Origin: Cordylochernes scorpioides
Lineage: Eukaryota; Arthropoda; Arachnida; Pseudoscorpiones; Chernetidae
Assembly: GCA_030710605.1 (NCBI GenBank)
Contig: CP092863.1
Coordinates: forward strand, 115,696,680 to 115,760,679
Length of the DNA stretch: 64,000 bases
Direction: 5' to 3'
In this document: positions 19,690 to 31,905 of the stretch, piece after piece
How the letters are laid out: every line of letters starts with the position of its first letter
Position numbering within the stretch: position 1 is the first letter of the stretch
Made by a program: the position numbers and the translations under genes
The notes under the pieces: generated by a model
Seen by the model: only the letters and a program-made list of their open reading frames with translations
What the model was told of the DNA's origin: nothing
The model's database searches: none

Positions 19690-19970
19690 TAATAATAATA
19701 ATAATATTATCCCTAGTACACTATGATAATCATGGCGGGTAGTTAGCGACTGTTTTTACTCTTAAGTACTACACTTGTATGCACACGAAGAAATAAATTC
19801 GACTTTTGCATTTACAAGTATGCCAGAGTTTGGTTATTTGTACTGCACTGGCGCTGTTGGAATTTGGCAAGAATCGGGGGCCGTCTCGAAATAAAAAAAA
19901 AAATCTTAAAAAAAGGTGTCCAATGCGGGATTAGATCCCGGGTCGTGGCTGTCGTAATCGAGTTGAGGAG
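19690..19970 (-). mobile_element. SINE with head truncated by a minisatellite
   Basis: The tail (TATCCCTAGTACAC), body and part of the tRNA-like head with a decayed B box (GGATTAGATCCCG) are present. The first 40 or so bases of the head are replaced by the 20-bp array. The 3' end is followed by (TAA)n. Partner 33,763-34,030. Confidence 0.75.
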
Positions 19971-20710
19971 GACCTACAAGAGTTGAGGAGGACCTACAAG
20001 AGTTGAGGAGGACCTACAAGAGTTGAGGAGGACCTACAAGAGTTGAGGAGGACCTACAAGAGTTGAGGAAAACCTACAAGAGTTGGGGAGGACCTACAAG
20101 AGTTGAGGAGGACCTACAAGAGTTGGGAGGACCTACAAGAGTTGAGGAGGACCTACAAGAGTTGAGGAGGACCTACAAGAGTTGAGGAGGACCTACAAGA
20201 GTTGAGGAGGACCTACAAGAGTTGAGGAGGACCTACAAGAGTTGAGGAAAACCTACAAGAGTTGAGGAAAACCTACAAGAGTTGGGGAGGACCTACAAGA
20301 GTTGAGGAGGACCTACAAGAGTTGAGGAAAACCTACAAGAGTTGAGGAGGACCTACAAGAGTTGGGGAGGACCTACAAGAGTTGAGGAGGACCTACAAGA
20401 GTTGGGGAGGACCTACAAGAGTTGAGGAGGACCTACAAGAGTTGAGGAAAACCTACAAGAGTTGGGGAGGACCTACAAGAGTTGAGGAGGACCTACAAGA
20501 GTTGAGGAAAACCTACAAGAGTTGAGGAGGACCTACAAGAGTTGGGGAGGACCTACAAGAGTTGAGGAGGACCTACAAGAGTTGGGGAGGACCTACAAGA
20601 GTTGAGGAGGACCTACAAGAGTTGAGGAAAACCTACAAGAGTTGGGGAGGACCTACAAGAGTTGAGGAGGACCTACAAGAGTTGAGGAGGACCTACAAGA
20701 GTTGAGGAGG
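19971..20710. repeat. 20-bp minisatellite, about 37 copies
   Basis: Unit AGTTGAGGAGGACCTACAAG with the variants GTTGGGGAGG and GTTGAGGAAA. The variants recur in blocks, which suggests segmental expansion. The other copy has about 45.6 units (32,851-33,762). Confidence 0.95.
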
Positions 20711-21660
20711 TCCTCGTCCTACATTCCATTAAAATAAGTGAAGATGGGGAATTTTACACTATCGCTAGATGGAAAAATGGTTCTGACAATTCGTAACGTA
20801 GAAAACGGAAATTGATTCCAGGGAGGAGGATGACTCAAGAAGATTTACCACAAAGAACGTGGTGGTAAAATCACATAGAATAGAGAAAGACAAGTCCAGC
20901 CATGGACTCGCTAAGACATCGTTCAACTTATCGATAGCCGACAGATGTTGGTAAGGGAAGAAGATGATATCATGGACTGACGGTCGTTGTGGGGGTCGCA
21001 CGTTCCGACACGCCACTAGACGTTGTCGTCACGGTACACTGCCTGCCTAGAGGTTGGCTGGATGGCTGGGCAGCGTTGTTACCAATTCTCCTTCTCTTCT
21101 TGTTGTTGTTGTTTCTAACTACACTTAAACTGTCTGTCTAAACGTCTACACCTCTAGACATCGTGCTACTTGCCATTTTACAAAGATGGAGTGTCTTGTA
21201 CCGAATACAGGAAAATAACTTCTTAGAATAGAGAGAACGGAGGAAGAGGAAGTAATTGCTTAGTAAAAAATGTTGTCCATTGCTTGTATATAAGTTTCTA
21301 TGCCAAGACCTTTTTTTCTTCTTTTCCCTCTTATTTGATACATTGTAAATAACATTGCTGATTGTTGTTACTATTACTGTTATTCCTTACTCTGTTCTAC
21401 TCGGAGAATCTGTATAAGACTTTAAAGGTCGTAATAAAGCTTTTTGTTGTTGCTGCTTAGTAAAAAAGAAAAGGATTGGGTTATAATGATGAATGAGTTC
21501 TGTGTTACATTTATCCAGTAGTTGTACGAAAGAGGGCGGAGATTATAAGAAAGAGACAACAAGGAAGACGGATTTCTGTGAAAAATAGACACCAGTTAGT
21601 TTTTTTTTTTCTCAACGTTTCGACAAAAATCTTTTGTCTTCGTCTTGTTTTGTCTTTTTT
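20711..21660. other. Non-coding unique sequence
   Basis: No recognised exon. The 83-codon minus frame at 20,765-21,016 (partner at 32,530-32,796) has no family resemblance I could name. Near 21,412-21,440 there is AGACTTTAAAGGTCGTAATAAAGC, resembling a polyadenylation site. Confidence 0.35.
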
Positions 21661-21815
21661 TTTTCTACTTGCACTTGCTAGTGGGGTTGGACTTGAGCAA
21701 GAATCGGGGGCCATTGGAGCATTTATTATTTTTTTTTTTTCAAATAGAAAAAAAAGTTATAAATACGAGATTGGTCGTAATGGTCGAAAACCAACGTTTT
21801 AGACGACCCTGGAGA
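21661..21815 (-). mobile_element. SINE, 5' half, decayed
   Basis: CTTGCACTTGCTAGTGGGGTTGGAC through CGAAAACCAACGTTTTAGAC matches the start of the SINE body and the tRNA-like head. Partner 31,750-31,905. Confidence 0.65.
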
Positions 21816-22365
21816 TTTATTCTGAATGTAGATGGTCCATGCAGCCTGATCTTTAGACTTTACTAAGATGCTAACTAAGCTAGTAACTTAAGCTGCTCAC
21901 ATCTCAATTGATAAGTCAGTTAATAATAATAAATAAAAATAATAAATAAAATTAGAGCATTTGGCAAGGCGTTAAAAATTGTTCTGAGGTTGCAAGGGCA
22001 TGTGATTTTTCGAATTTAGTATTTAAAGACGGAAGTTAAGAAAGCCTAAAGATGGACAGAAGAGCTTTAACCGAGATGGTTATCACCATCTTGCAAAGAC
22101 ACGGAAACTAGACCAAGAAGAAGTGTTTTGCGTATAAAAACTTTTATTGAAGAAGAAAGATCTATTCGGTAACCATCCTCTAGATTTCGATGGCGGAAGA
22201 CGAGCTAGCTTCTCCACCTATGCCAACAAAGGAGTTGTTTCCGCGCTTGTAGGATGTTGAGTCATCGTATCTCCTTTAATTCTGATTCTTCTTTTTAATA
22301 TTTGAGAGGAAAGTGAACTCTTTCTTCTCTACACATTGTTTTCTCTACCCTGCCTTTAATGAGAA
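21816..22365. other. Non-coding, no gene recognised
   Basis: Includes an AAT/ATA-rich microsatellite at about 21,920-21,955. Partner 31,205-31,745. Confidence 0.35.
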
Positions 22366-22369
22366 TTAC

Positions 22370-22570
22370 ACTCATGGACAAAACTTAAGAAAGTTGTACC
22401 TTTCAGCATGTATATCGGGATTCAGACAATAACTCTGAAAGATATTGCAGTGACCTTTATTGAAGACACGTGAGATAACCAAATGTAAACAGCCTGTGTC
22501 TCCTTAAAAAAAAAAACGACCTGCGGATATCAAATACTTTAAACTTCCTCAAGTTTTGTCTAGGAGTGTA
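22370..22570. mobile_element. Family F MITE
   Basis: ACACTCATGGACAAAACTTAAG...TATATCGGGATT...CTTTATTGAAGACACGTGAG, ending near CTCAAGTTTTGTCTAGGAGTGTAG. Partner 31,000-31,200. Confidence 0.75.
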
Positions 22571-22984
22571 GTAAATATGAGAAAAGCCTCTTTTTTTTTT
22601 TTTAATTCCTTAGCACAATTGATTTGCCGCAGAAAAAGTCGAAAATATGTATATTCCCCCATTATTCTGTCTCTCACATGGGCTGTATGGAATGGAGTAT
22701 GGGCTGAGATGGAATTAAGACATCGAGATGATAGCCTGTATTTGACCCACTTATACAAAATTTTCCCGGAATGTGTCACATAGCGCTCGTACGGACATGT
22801 CTGCCTTATCCCCTGTGACGTAACAATGATATCATCGCAGCTTCCATAACCTTCACGGACTGTCAGGCGTCACCGTGGCTAATCTGTGAATTGGTAGCCG
22901 ACGGCCGTATGTGGGCGATGGCGGATAGAGAAGGCTGTGTATCCCGTCCGTAGAGAAAGAACGGTAAGGAATGGTAGCACTTGG
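22571..22984. other. Non-coding, no gene recognised
   Basis: Unique sequence with modest GC. Open frames on both strands (75-76 codons) overlap each other and show no domain. Partner 30,570-31,000. Confidence 0.35.
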
Positions 22985-23255
22985 GGATAAATACAATCAT
23001 GGATAAAACTTAAAGGAAGTGAAACGTATTTGTCGCCGTCGGTCGTTTGTTTTCTTGAAGAAGACAGAGGCTGTTCACACTTGGCATCTCGTGTGTTTTC
23101 AATAAAGGTCATTGTGTATCAAATCCCTCCGATATACATGCTAAAAGGTACAACTTCTTCAAGTTTTGTCTATGAGTGTATCTTTCAGAGATATTGCCTC
23201 AATCCCGATATACATGCTAAAAGGTACAACTTCCTTAAGTTTGTCTCCACGTGAG
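22985..23255. mobile_element. Family F MITE with duplicated terminal unit
   Basis: The CGATATACATGCTAAAAGGTACAAC unit occurs twice in tandem. Partner 30,300-30,570. Confidence 0.7.
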
Positions 23256-23261
23256 TGTATT

Positions 23262-23612
23262 TAATCTATCGATATAAGCGGTCTCTTATTCCTGATACGA
23301 CATGATATATGGACTAGGTTATAGACTGAAGGAAAAGTAAACAACAAAATAAGAAAGAAGGAATATTTATAAAATAGAATTTCAACGTCCAATACTGTCT
23401 TGGGCGCGTCGCCGGCAGATAGCTAATCCGTCGTCGCAGCGTGTCTCCTTCAAACTTTTGACGCGAAGATCGCGGTCAGGGTCGCGGGCAAATTCCATCT
23501 CGGTCCATTGAGGATTGACATCTCAGGACTGTTCTCTGGTTCATCTATATGCCTTTAATGTAGCAGTACCCTCGTCCCTCTTCCTACCTTTCCCCCCCCC
23601 CCCCCCCCCCAA
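23262..23612. other. Non-coding; allele-specific insertion and poly-C run
   Basis: About 85 bp at roughly 23,275-23,360 are absent from the other copy, which reads directly from CTATCGATA to TTTATAAAATAG. A run of about 20 C ends at 23,610. Confidence 0.6.
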
Positions 23613-23914
23613 CTTATCCCTAGTACACGTGGTGCAGGCCATGATAATCGTGGTGGGTAGAAGAAGGCGGCTGCTTTTACTGTAAGTGCACCACATGTCT
23701 ACACACGTGGAAATCAGTTCGACTTTGCATTTACAAATGTGCCAGAGCCCCGTTTGGTTACTTGCACTCGCTGGTGGGGTTGGACTTTTGCAAGAACCAG
23801 GGGCCATTGGAGATTTTTTTTTTTAACCAGAAAAAAAGCGCCCAATGCGGGAATCGAACCCGGGTCGTAGCCGTCGAAAACCAACGGTTTAGACCATCCT
23901 TCTACCGACCCACC
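23613..23914 (-). mobile_element. Full-length tRNA-derived SINE
   Basis: Complete head and body, with B box GGTTCGATTCC on the minus strand. Partner at 29,735-30,037. Confidence 0.88.
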
Positions 23915-24329
23915 TTCCTACCCTGAAATCTTCCACTCTTTCGTAAGAATACGCGATGTCACGTGACAGGATTCACCCTTCGTTATAAGATAATCCTCTC
24001 TTTTTCCTTTTTTTTTACTCAAAGCGATTTCCTTTTTCCTTTCTCTGTATCCTAAACACTTTCTTGTTTTGGACTTTATTACGGTACAAGATGCATGCTT
24101 ATGCATTATTGGAAAAAAAAAATGGCAAGAATACCATTGCAGTACACCATTCTCTATTTTTGGTTTTGCTCTATATATATATGGTACATAACACTTGCCG
24201 TGTATCTTTGGAAACTATTAGGAAGAACATCATATCCAACCTATTGCAGTACCATCCTTAGTAGTAAAAGCACAACGTACTAACTCTTAGAATCTCTGTC
24301 AAATAATAATACAAACGTGAAATTGTACT
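23915..24329. other. Non-coding, no gene recognised
   Basis: Partner 29,310-29,735. Overlapping 62-65 codon frames here are in AT-rich sequence with no domain. Confidence 0.35.
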
Positions 24330-24476
24330 GGGATCAGTTGGATAAATTAGGAAAAAGACATCTGATTGTGCAACTAGAAGTTGCTTGCGCCATCTGTCGG
24401 AATAAATACCAACTAATCGTAGGTTTTTTTTTGTTATTCCAGAATTGGACCCTTTTTTGATTAAGCAAAGAAAAGT
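24330..24476. mobile_element. Family B foldback element, cut by the gap
   Basis: One arm (AAAAAGACATCTGATTGTGC, CGCCATCTGTCGGAATAAAT, TTATTCCAGAATTGG). The contig ends just before the loop that would hold the ribozyme. Partner about 29,177-29,305, where 54 bp are replaced. Confidence 0.75.
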
Positions 24477-24576
24477 NNNNNNNNNNNNNNNNNNNNNNNN
24501 NNNNNNNNNNNNNNNNNNNNNNNNNNNNNNNNNNNNNNNNNNNNNNNNNNNNNNNNNNNNNNNNNNNNNNNNNNNN
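24477..24576. other. Assembly gap, exactly 100 N
   Basis: Homology between the two inverted copies ends at the last base before this gap. Confidence 0.99.
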
Positions 24577-24719
24577 TTGATTTCGCCAACTTAGTAATTG
24601 GACTTCCACTGTAAATAAAACCAAGAAGATGTCAGAAGGACAACCCAGGGGTGATTTCTGTACGTGGTGGCTCCAGGAACCTACTGGGTTATCTTAATTA
24701 ATAATAATAATTTCTTAAT
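24577..24719. other. Start of the unique spacer
   Basis: No match to the inverted copies or to named repeats. Confidence 0.4.
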
Positions 24720-24905
24720 TGTTCCCTGATTCTTGCAAAATTCCAACAACCCCACCAGTGAGTTTAAGTAAACCCAAACGGGGCTTTGGCACACTTACAA
24801 GTTCCAAAGTCGAACTGCCTTCTACATGTAGAAATGTGGCCTAGTTGCAATAAAAGCAGCCGCTAACTAATAGCCACCATGATTATCATGGTTTACACAC
24901 ACATA
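24720..24905 (+). mobile_element. SINE, body and tail
   Basis: GATTCTTGCAAAATTCCAAC...CCACCAGTGAG...AATAAAAGCAGCCGCTAACTA...CCATGATTATCATGG. Confidence 0.75.
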
Positions 24906-25969
24906 TATCACCTCCTAATTCAATCACTTATTTTGGGAGATGGCATGTGACGTTACTTACTTTTTTTTTTCTTCTTATGAACGACGACTTGAACGTTTCT
25001 TACCTTAAAGTCCAATCCTACCACCACCTAACAGTAACCTGACATCTGACATCTTGGAATTGAAACTCATTACCATTACCTAAATAGTGCGGAGGCAATT
25101 AAATAATGAGGCACAATACGTGGAAAACGCCATTTTGTAAGTTGTGGCTTTATAATTGTAAACGCTGGAAGTATTAAAGAAAGGTTGATGCAGATAATTT
25201 ACGACTCACAAATTGTTGTTGACATACTTTAATATGTTATAACACCTTGATAAAGGTTGACGTTCAGCCAACTGAACTATTGGTAAAATAAATGATATTT
25301 TGATCCAATATATGCCTTTTTAATTAAAGATTTATTTATGGACTGCTCAAAAAGATTCATGTGTTTTTATTATTATTTCTTAATCAACCAGACGCGATAT
25401 AGTTGCCCCTATTATAGAGGAAACAAACAAATTACAACTTTGAATTTACCTGTGTTGACAAGATGCCAATAAAATTGTAGAAATTGCCATCTTGAAATTG
25501 AAAAAGGGTCAAACTTTTTTTTTTACATAGGTAGATAGACACATGATAACGTTTTTTTTTTTTCAATCTTCCTCATTTTTTTTATATAAAATACATTTTA
25601 AAAAATAGAAATAAATGTAACCATAGTTTTTATAACGTAAAGCCGGTTACAACAACGCCACCTTAACGCGATCTTGTATTCAGGCAAGTTGCCAGAATGT
25701 CGCAGGGTTCGGGTAGGTAAAAGTTGACAACAACGAAGTCTTGGGATATCGTAAAACTCGGACACACAAAACTCTTACGTGGGGGAAAAAAGGAACAAGA
25801 ACACTCAACAACGTAACTGCCAACTATCTTTTTACCCTTTTTTCTATATATTACTGGCGAGATAGCAATACCTTTTCGGGGAACTGTTCGCGAGCTTTTT
25901 TAAATATAAAAAAATTGGTCGAGAGACTCGACGCGGGTCGTGTTAACTCCGTCGACAGCCATTCCTAAT
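24906..25969. other. Spacer, non-coding, no gene recognised
   Basis: AT-rich, with T runs. The 75-codon frame at 25,741-25,968 has no recognisable domain. Confidence 0.35.
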
Positions 25970-26370
25970 ATACCCTCATGGACAAAACTTGAGGGAGTGG
26001 AAATACTTTGATATCGCTGGTCGTCTATTTTTTTATGAAGAGAACAGAGGCTGTTCACACTTGGCTATCTCGTGTATCTTCAATAAAGGTCACTGTGAAA
26101 CTTTCAGAGTTATTGTCTTCATACCGATATACATGCTAAAAGGTACAACTTCCTTAAGTTTTGTCTATGAGTGTATCTTTCAGAGTTATTGTCTCAATCC
26201 CGATATACATGCTAAAAGGTACAACTTCCTTAAGTTTTGTCCATGAGTGTATATTGGTTATCTCGTGTGTCTTCAATAAAGGTCACATATCTTTCAGAGT
26301 TATTGTCAGAGTCCCGATATACATGCTAAAAGGTACAACTTTCCTTAAGTTTTGTCTATGAGTATTGAGT
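25970..26370. mobile_element. Family F MITE with tandem terminal units
   Basis: Begins ACCCTCATGGACAAAACTTGAGG. Three terminal units with CGATATACATGCTAAAAGGTAC follow, ending near TTTTGTCTATGAGTA. Confidence 0.75.
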
Positions 26371-28219
26371 AGGAATGACAGATGAGCATTATTGTTTCTA
26401 TATACAATCAAGGTGTACCCGCCGCTCTCAATCGAAACAAAAAAAAACATTAAAAGATATAATTAGTCTATTTCAAAAACAACTTATTAAGATTTATTAA
26501 AAAAAAAATTAAATGGTTCAATATAAGGACATGTCGAAAGCGAAACCAAAATAGCTATGTTTTGTTTAAGCCGTAATAACATAAACAAGTTCTGCTACTG
26601 AACATCACGCAGTTTATATTAATTTGAAATATTATTGACCTTTTGTTGATGTTTATATAAATTAATAAAAGGAAATCAAGGTTTACCAAACGTAAAAATG
26701 TTATATAGCACCATTTTTTTTCTTTGATAATTCAAAGGGGGAAAGGGCTCTTTTATTAATATTCTTGGAATACGTCGTAAAAACTAACTTTTAATAATTG
26801 ATCTTTATTCCGATAGATGGCGGTGAGTTATCACTTGAGTGGAGGCCGGATTATGCCCATTGATTAACAACTTTCCGATATTCTTCTGTATTAAAAAAAA
26901 AAAACTATATTTACATAAATGTCTCAATGCGTCTTTAAAATAGAAAGAAAAAAAAACTTAATTTAAAGGTACGACACACAGTAGAATTAGGGGAAGGGGG
27001 TAAGACGAGATAACAAGAAAGTTAAAGAATATCAAAAATGCTGTGTAGTTTTGGCAGGGGACGAGATGATTCCCACCCCCACACACTCGGAAGAACAGAC
27101 CAATCAAACGTGTCAACCTCCCCCTTAACGTAAATCAACGAGGTGAGTGGATCAGAGGAGGGGGGAAGTAAAGTACCGGAGCTTTGTCTCAGAGCCACAA
27201 ACCGAAACCGAAACTCAACGCAACTTATTTTCGTTTAATCCCGGTGAATACGATAAGATGTAAATATTCCATGGTGTGGTGTTAAATGAATTTTTTGAGG
27301 CAACTAGGAGAGTTTATACGACTATATATATATCCAGACAACTTTAGGTGGGGTAAAAACGCCATCTATCGGAATAAATATTAAACAAAACGTTAATTCA
27401 AGATTTATTCCTCCATATAGGTAAAATGAAGGTAACGGTTGGACTGGATGTAAAGCTGTGAAGGACATAAAAGAGCTGCGGACCGAGAAGTAAGACAGAA
27501 CAAATCAGAACACCTAGACTAATAATAAAAAAGAAGGAAAAAACTGCAAAGTTGGGCGAAAGTTGTCCAGCATCAACCAATCTCACATTGGGGAGGTGGA
27601 TCGTACGCTTTATGGTGGGAAACTGGGGGCGATGGTCTGATGGATTTGCATACTCCAGGCGCTCTCTGCTGCCCACCATTTGCATAACAATTCTCCCCTC
27701 CTCCTCCCTGCGCCTCCCCCACACGACTTCCGCATGCATGCCCCAACTACAGCCTGGTGGAGACCGAGGACACTGTAAAACCTCTTTAGAGAAAACACCT
27801 ACAGAGAGAGAGAAACTTTAATTAAATTCCTCACAAATATACTTTCTATAGAAATGTCCTTTTTAACCCAGATTCCCTTTAAAATGTCGTACAGTCTCAA
27901 CAAAGCAATGAAATCTGTTCGGTAGATTAAACTGGGGACACCTCCAGCAAGTAGGTATCTTTTTACCACACTCTCGCTAAGCCTGTTTTTCCAAACTCTC
28001 ACTGAAAAACCAGCAATCTACGGAATTTTTTTTTTTTTGTAATATACACACAAAAAAGGTTAGCTCTTACTAAAAATATATATAAATTTTCAACTATTCA
28101 ATATCCAAAATTCTATCACACACATAGTCACATCTTAAATCGACAAAAAAAAAAAACAGCCGAAAAATCGATAAAACAAAGAAAAAAATCAACGCATATA
28201 GTTGACACTATCAATCTTC
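26371..28219. other. Spacer, non-coding, family B arm fragments
   Basis: Fragments of the family B arm occur at about 26,795-26,830 and 27,360-27,395 (CGCCATCTATCGGAATAAATA). The 113-codon minus frame at 27,398-27,739 has no recognised domain. A more GC-balanced stretch at 27,550-27,780 could hold an exon, but no convincing splice pair was seen. Confidence 0.4.
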
Positions 28220-28320
28220 CCTCAACTCAAATCACACATGTGATGCGCTTACAGTAAAAGCAGTCGCTAACTACCCACCATGATTATCATGTTCCAGGCG
28301 TACTATGGATAATAATAATA
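28220..28320 (+). mobile_element. SINE, 3' end
   Basis: GCGCTTACAGTAAAAGCAGTCGCTAACTACC, then CCATGATTATCATG, followed by an AAT-rich tail and a poly-C run. Confidence 0.7.
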
Positions 28321-28479
28321 CCCCCCCCCCCCCCTAAAAAAACGCATCAACCAGAGAATAATAATTTTTAAAAAAGGAGCAAGGTGGAAAAAGAAGAAGG
28401 CAAAAATAAAAAAGAACAACGCGGTGGTGGAAAAGAGAAGCAAACAAAAACAATAATAAATAAATAAAGGAAGAAGACC

Positions 28480-28800
28480 GCAACAAACTTACACGTCCGA
28501 GCACAACAAAGACCGAACGGTGAGGAGAGACAAAAGCTGATGGGGCCCTGCTCACAAACACCGCGGCGTAGGTGCGCGCGCTGACCCCATTCTGTGCGAC
28601 CTTTCTGCCGCCACCGCCGTGTCCGTCATTACCGCGCCACCCATCATCGACCGACCGACCAGGGAGTCAGTCAATACGTTTGGAGAGAGAGGTGGTAAGC
28701 GGAGAGAGATCAATATGTCCGCCGCTCACCATCATCCCATTGTTAGCAGCGCCGGCCGCCCGCCAGCCCGCTGGAGTTAAGAGAGAGAGAGTAATTGGCC
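28480..28800. promoter_or_regulatory. Second, shorter GC-rich stretch
   Basis: CCGCGGCGTAGGTGCGCGCG and later GCGCCGGCCGCCCGCC are CpG-dense islands in an AT-rich context. It may be a small promoter. No first exon with a good donor was identified. Confidence 0.35.
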
Positions 28801-28984
28801 CTCCTCCCCAAATAATAAGTAATCAACACCTCAACCTAGCGAGGTTACTTAAAGGCTTTGTTTACCACCACTCGCTAAATACACCACCGCCGCCGCGGAT
28901 TGAAGAAATCTTTCAAAATCTAAATTGCATACTGCTACCGACCCAAAATCCGAGACAGACACAAACATTTATTCAAAGAAAAAA

Positions 28985-29310
28985 AAAAAGACATCTCCTG
29001 ATCGTTCCACTAAAAGTTGCTGATCGCTTAGCGCCACCTATCGGAATAAATATCATCTAATCGTTGTTGTTTTTTTTTTTTAATTTACTCCAGAATTAAT
29101 GCCAAATACAAATAATTAATCAAGAAAAAAACACGCTGATGAGCGTCAACAGCCCAAAACGCTTATTACTTGGTTAACTTTTCTTTGCTTAATCAAAAAA
29201 GGTTCCAATTCTGGAATAACAAAAAAAAAAAAAAAACCTACGATTAGTTATCTGCCGGCGACGCGCCCAAGACAGTATTGGACGTTGAAATTTTTCCTAA
29301 TTTATCCAAC
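28985..29310. mobile_element. Family B foldback element with dead hammerhead
   Basis: Arms as at 9,886-10,356. CTGATGA at 29,136-29,142 is followed by an imperfect hairpin and AAAAC instead of GAAAC, so the catalytic G of GAAA is lost. In the right arm 54 bp are replaced by a 42-bp copy of 30,226-30,268. Confidence 0.7.
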
Positions 29311-29734
29311 TGATCCCAGTACAATTTCACGTTTGTATTATTATTTGACAGAGATTCTAAGAGTTAGTACGTTGTGCTTTTACTACTAAGGATGGTACTG
29401 CAATAGGTTGGATATGATGTTCTTCCTAATAGTTTCCAAAGATACACGGCAAGTGTTATGTACCATATATATATAGAGCAAAACCAAAATAGAGAATGGT
29501 GTACTGCAATGGTATTCTTGCCATTTTTTTTTTTCCAATAATGCATAAGCATGCATCTTGTACCGTAATAAAGTCCAAAACAAGAAAGTGTTTAGGATAC
29601 AGAGAAAGGAAAAAGGAAATCGCTTCGAGTAAAAAAAAAAAGGAAAAAGAGAGGATTATCTTATAACGAAGGGTGAATCCTGTCACGTGACATCGCGTAT
29701 TCTTACGAAAGAGTGGAAGATTTCAGGGTAGGAA

Positions 29735-30037
29735 GGTGGGTCGATGGAAGGATGGTCTAAACCGTTGGTTTTCGACCGCTACGACCCGGGTTCGATTCCC
29801 GCATTGGGCGCTTTTTTTTCTGGTTAAAAAAAAAAATCTCCAATGGCCCCTGGTTCTTGCAAAAGTCCAACCCCACCAGCGAGTGCAAGTAACCAAACGG
29901 GGCTCTGGCACATTTGTAAATGCAAAGTCGAACTGATTTTCACGTGTGTAGACATGTGGTGCACTTACAGTAAAAGCAGCCGCCTTCTTCTACCCACCAC
30001 GATTATCATGGCCTGCACCACGTGTACTAAGGATAAG
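29735..30037 (+). mobile_element. Full-length tRNA-derived SINE
   Basis: The clearest copy of the family. The tRNA-like head (GGTGGGTCGATGGAAGGATG...) has B box GGTTCGATTCC at 29,789-29,799 and an A-box-like segment around GATGGTCTAAACCG. The body runs from CCAATGGCCCCTGGTTCTTG to CACGTGTACTAAGGATAAG. RNA polymerase III transcription is expected from the internal boxes. Partner 23,613-23,914. Confidence 0.88.
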
Positions 30038-30299
30038 TTGGGGGGGGGGGGGGGGAAAGGTAGGAAGAGGGACGAGGGTACTGCTACATTAAAGGCATAT
30101 AGATGAACCAGAGAACAGTCCTGAGATGTCAATCCTCAATGGACCGAGATGGAATTTGCCCGCGACCCTGACCGCGATCTTCGCGTCAAAAGTTTGAAGG
30201 AGACACGCTGCGACGACGGATTAGCTATCTGCCGGCGACGCGCCCAAGACAGTATTGGACGTTGAAATTCTATTTTATAAAGATATATTATCGATAGAT

Positions 30300-30570
30300 T
30301 AAATACACTCACGTGGAGACAAAACTTAAGGAAGTTGTACCTTTTAGCATGTATATCGGGATTGAGGCAATATCTCTGAAAGATACACTCATAGACAAAA
30401 CTTGAAGAAGTTGTACCTTTTAGCATGTATATCGGAGGGATTTGATACACAATGACCTTTATTGAAAACACACGAGATGCCAAGTGTGAACAGCCTCTGT
30501 CTTCTTCAAGAAAACAAACGACCGACGGCGACAAATAAGTTTCACTTCCTTTAAGTTTTATCCATGATTG
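30300..30570. mobile_element. Family F MITE, copy 2
   Basis: Inverse of 22,985-23,255. Confidence 0.7.
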
Positions 30571-30999
30571 TATTTATCCCCAAGTGCTACCATTCCTTAC
30601 CGTTCTTTCTCTACGGACGAGATACACAGCCTTCTCTATCCGCCATCGCCCACATACGGCCGTCGGCTACCAATTCACAGATTAGCCACGGTGACGCCTG
30701 ACAGTCCGTGAAGGTTATGGAAGCTGCGATGATATCATTGTTACGTCACAGGGGATAAGGCAGACATGTCCGTACGAGCGCTATGTGACACATTCCGGGA
30801 AAATTTTGTATAAGTGGGTCAAATACAGGCTATCATCTCGATGTCTTAATTCCATCTCAGCCCATACTCCATTCCATACAGCCCATGTGAGAGACAGAAT
30901 AATGGGGGAATATACATATTTTCGACTTTTTCTGCGGCAAATCAATTGTGCTAAGGAATTTTAAAAAAAAAAAAAAGAGGCTTTTCTCATATTTACTAC

Positions 31000-31200
31000 A
31001 CTCCTAGACAAAACTTGAGGAAGTTTAAAGTATTTGATATCCGCAGGTCGTTTTTTTTTAAGGAGACACAGGCTGTTTACATTTGGTTATCTCACGTGTC
31101 TTCAATAAAGGTCACTGCAATATCTTTCAGAGTTATTGTCTGAATCCCGATATACATGCTGAAAGGTACAACTTTCTTAAGTTTTGTCCATGAGTGTAAT
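31000..31200. mobile_element. Family F MITE, copy 2
   Basis: Inverse of 22,370-22,570. Confidence 0.7.
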
Positions 31201-31749
31201 TCTCATTAAAGGCAGGGTAGAGAACACAATGTGTAGAGAAGAAAGAGTTCACTTTCCTCTCAAATATTAAAAAGAAGAATCAGAATTAAAGGAGATACGA
31301 TGACTCAACATCCTACAAGCGCGGAAACAACTCCTTTGTTGGCATAGGTGGAGAAGCTAGCTCGTCTTCCGCCATCGAAATCTAGAGGATGGTTACCGAA
31401 TAGATCTTTCTTCTTCAATAAAAAGTTTTTATACGCAAAACACTTCTTCTTGGTCTAGTTCCGTGTCTTTGCAAGATGGTGATAACCATCTCGGTAAAGC
31501 TCTTCTGTCCATCTTTAGGCTTTCTTAACTTCCGTCTTTAAATACTAAATTCGAAAAATCACATGCCCTTGCAACCTCAGAACAATTTTTAACGCCTTGC
31601 CAAATGCTTTAATTTTATTTATTATTATTATTTATTATTATTAACTGACTTATCAATTGAGATGTGAGCAGCTTAAGTTACTAGCTTAGTTAGCATCTTA
31701 GTAAAGTCTAAAGATCAGGCTGCATGGACCATCTCCATTCAGAATAAAT

Positions 31750-31905
31750 CTCCAGGGTCGTCTAAAACGTTGGTTTTCGACCATTACGACCAATCTCGCA
31801 TTTATAACTTTTTTTTCTATTTGAAAAAAAAAAATAATAATAAATGCTCCAATGGCCCCCGATTCTTGCTAAAGTCCAACCCCACTAGCAAGTGCAAGTA
31901 GAAAA
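31750..31905 (+). mobile_element. SINE 5' half, copy 2
   Basis: Inverse of 21,661-21,815. Confidence 0.65.

Larger units (their letters stand above)
10767..24476. repeat. Copy 1 of the large inverted duplication (whole contig)
   Basis: The entire 13,710-bp contig between the two gaps is the reverse complement of 29,177-44,747, to the last base on both sides. It contains the MED13 exon, a GC-rich island, a 20-bp minisatellite and at least five SINEs. The copies differ by substitutions, homopolymer lengths, repeat copy number and one transposon. This fits two alleles better than an old duplication. Confidence 0.93.

Noticed and set aside
19971..20710. 20-bp array, and similar arrays at 46,045 and 62,771, as CRISPR-like loci
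   Set aside because: Head-to-tail repeats with no unique spacers, in a eukaryotic genome.
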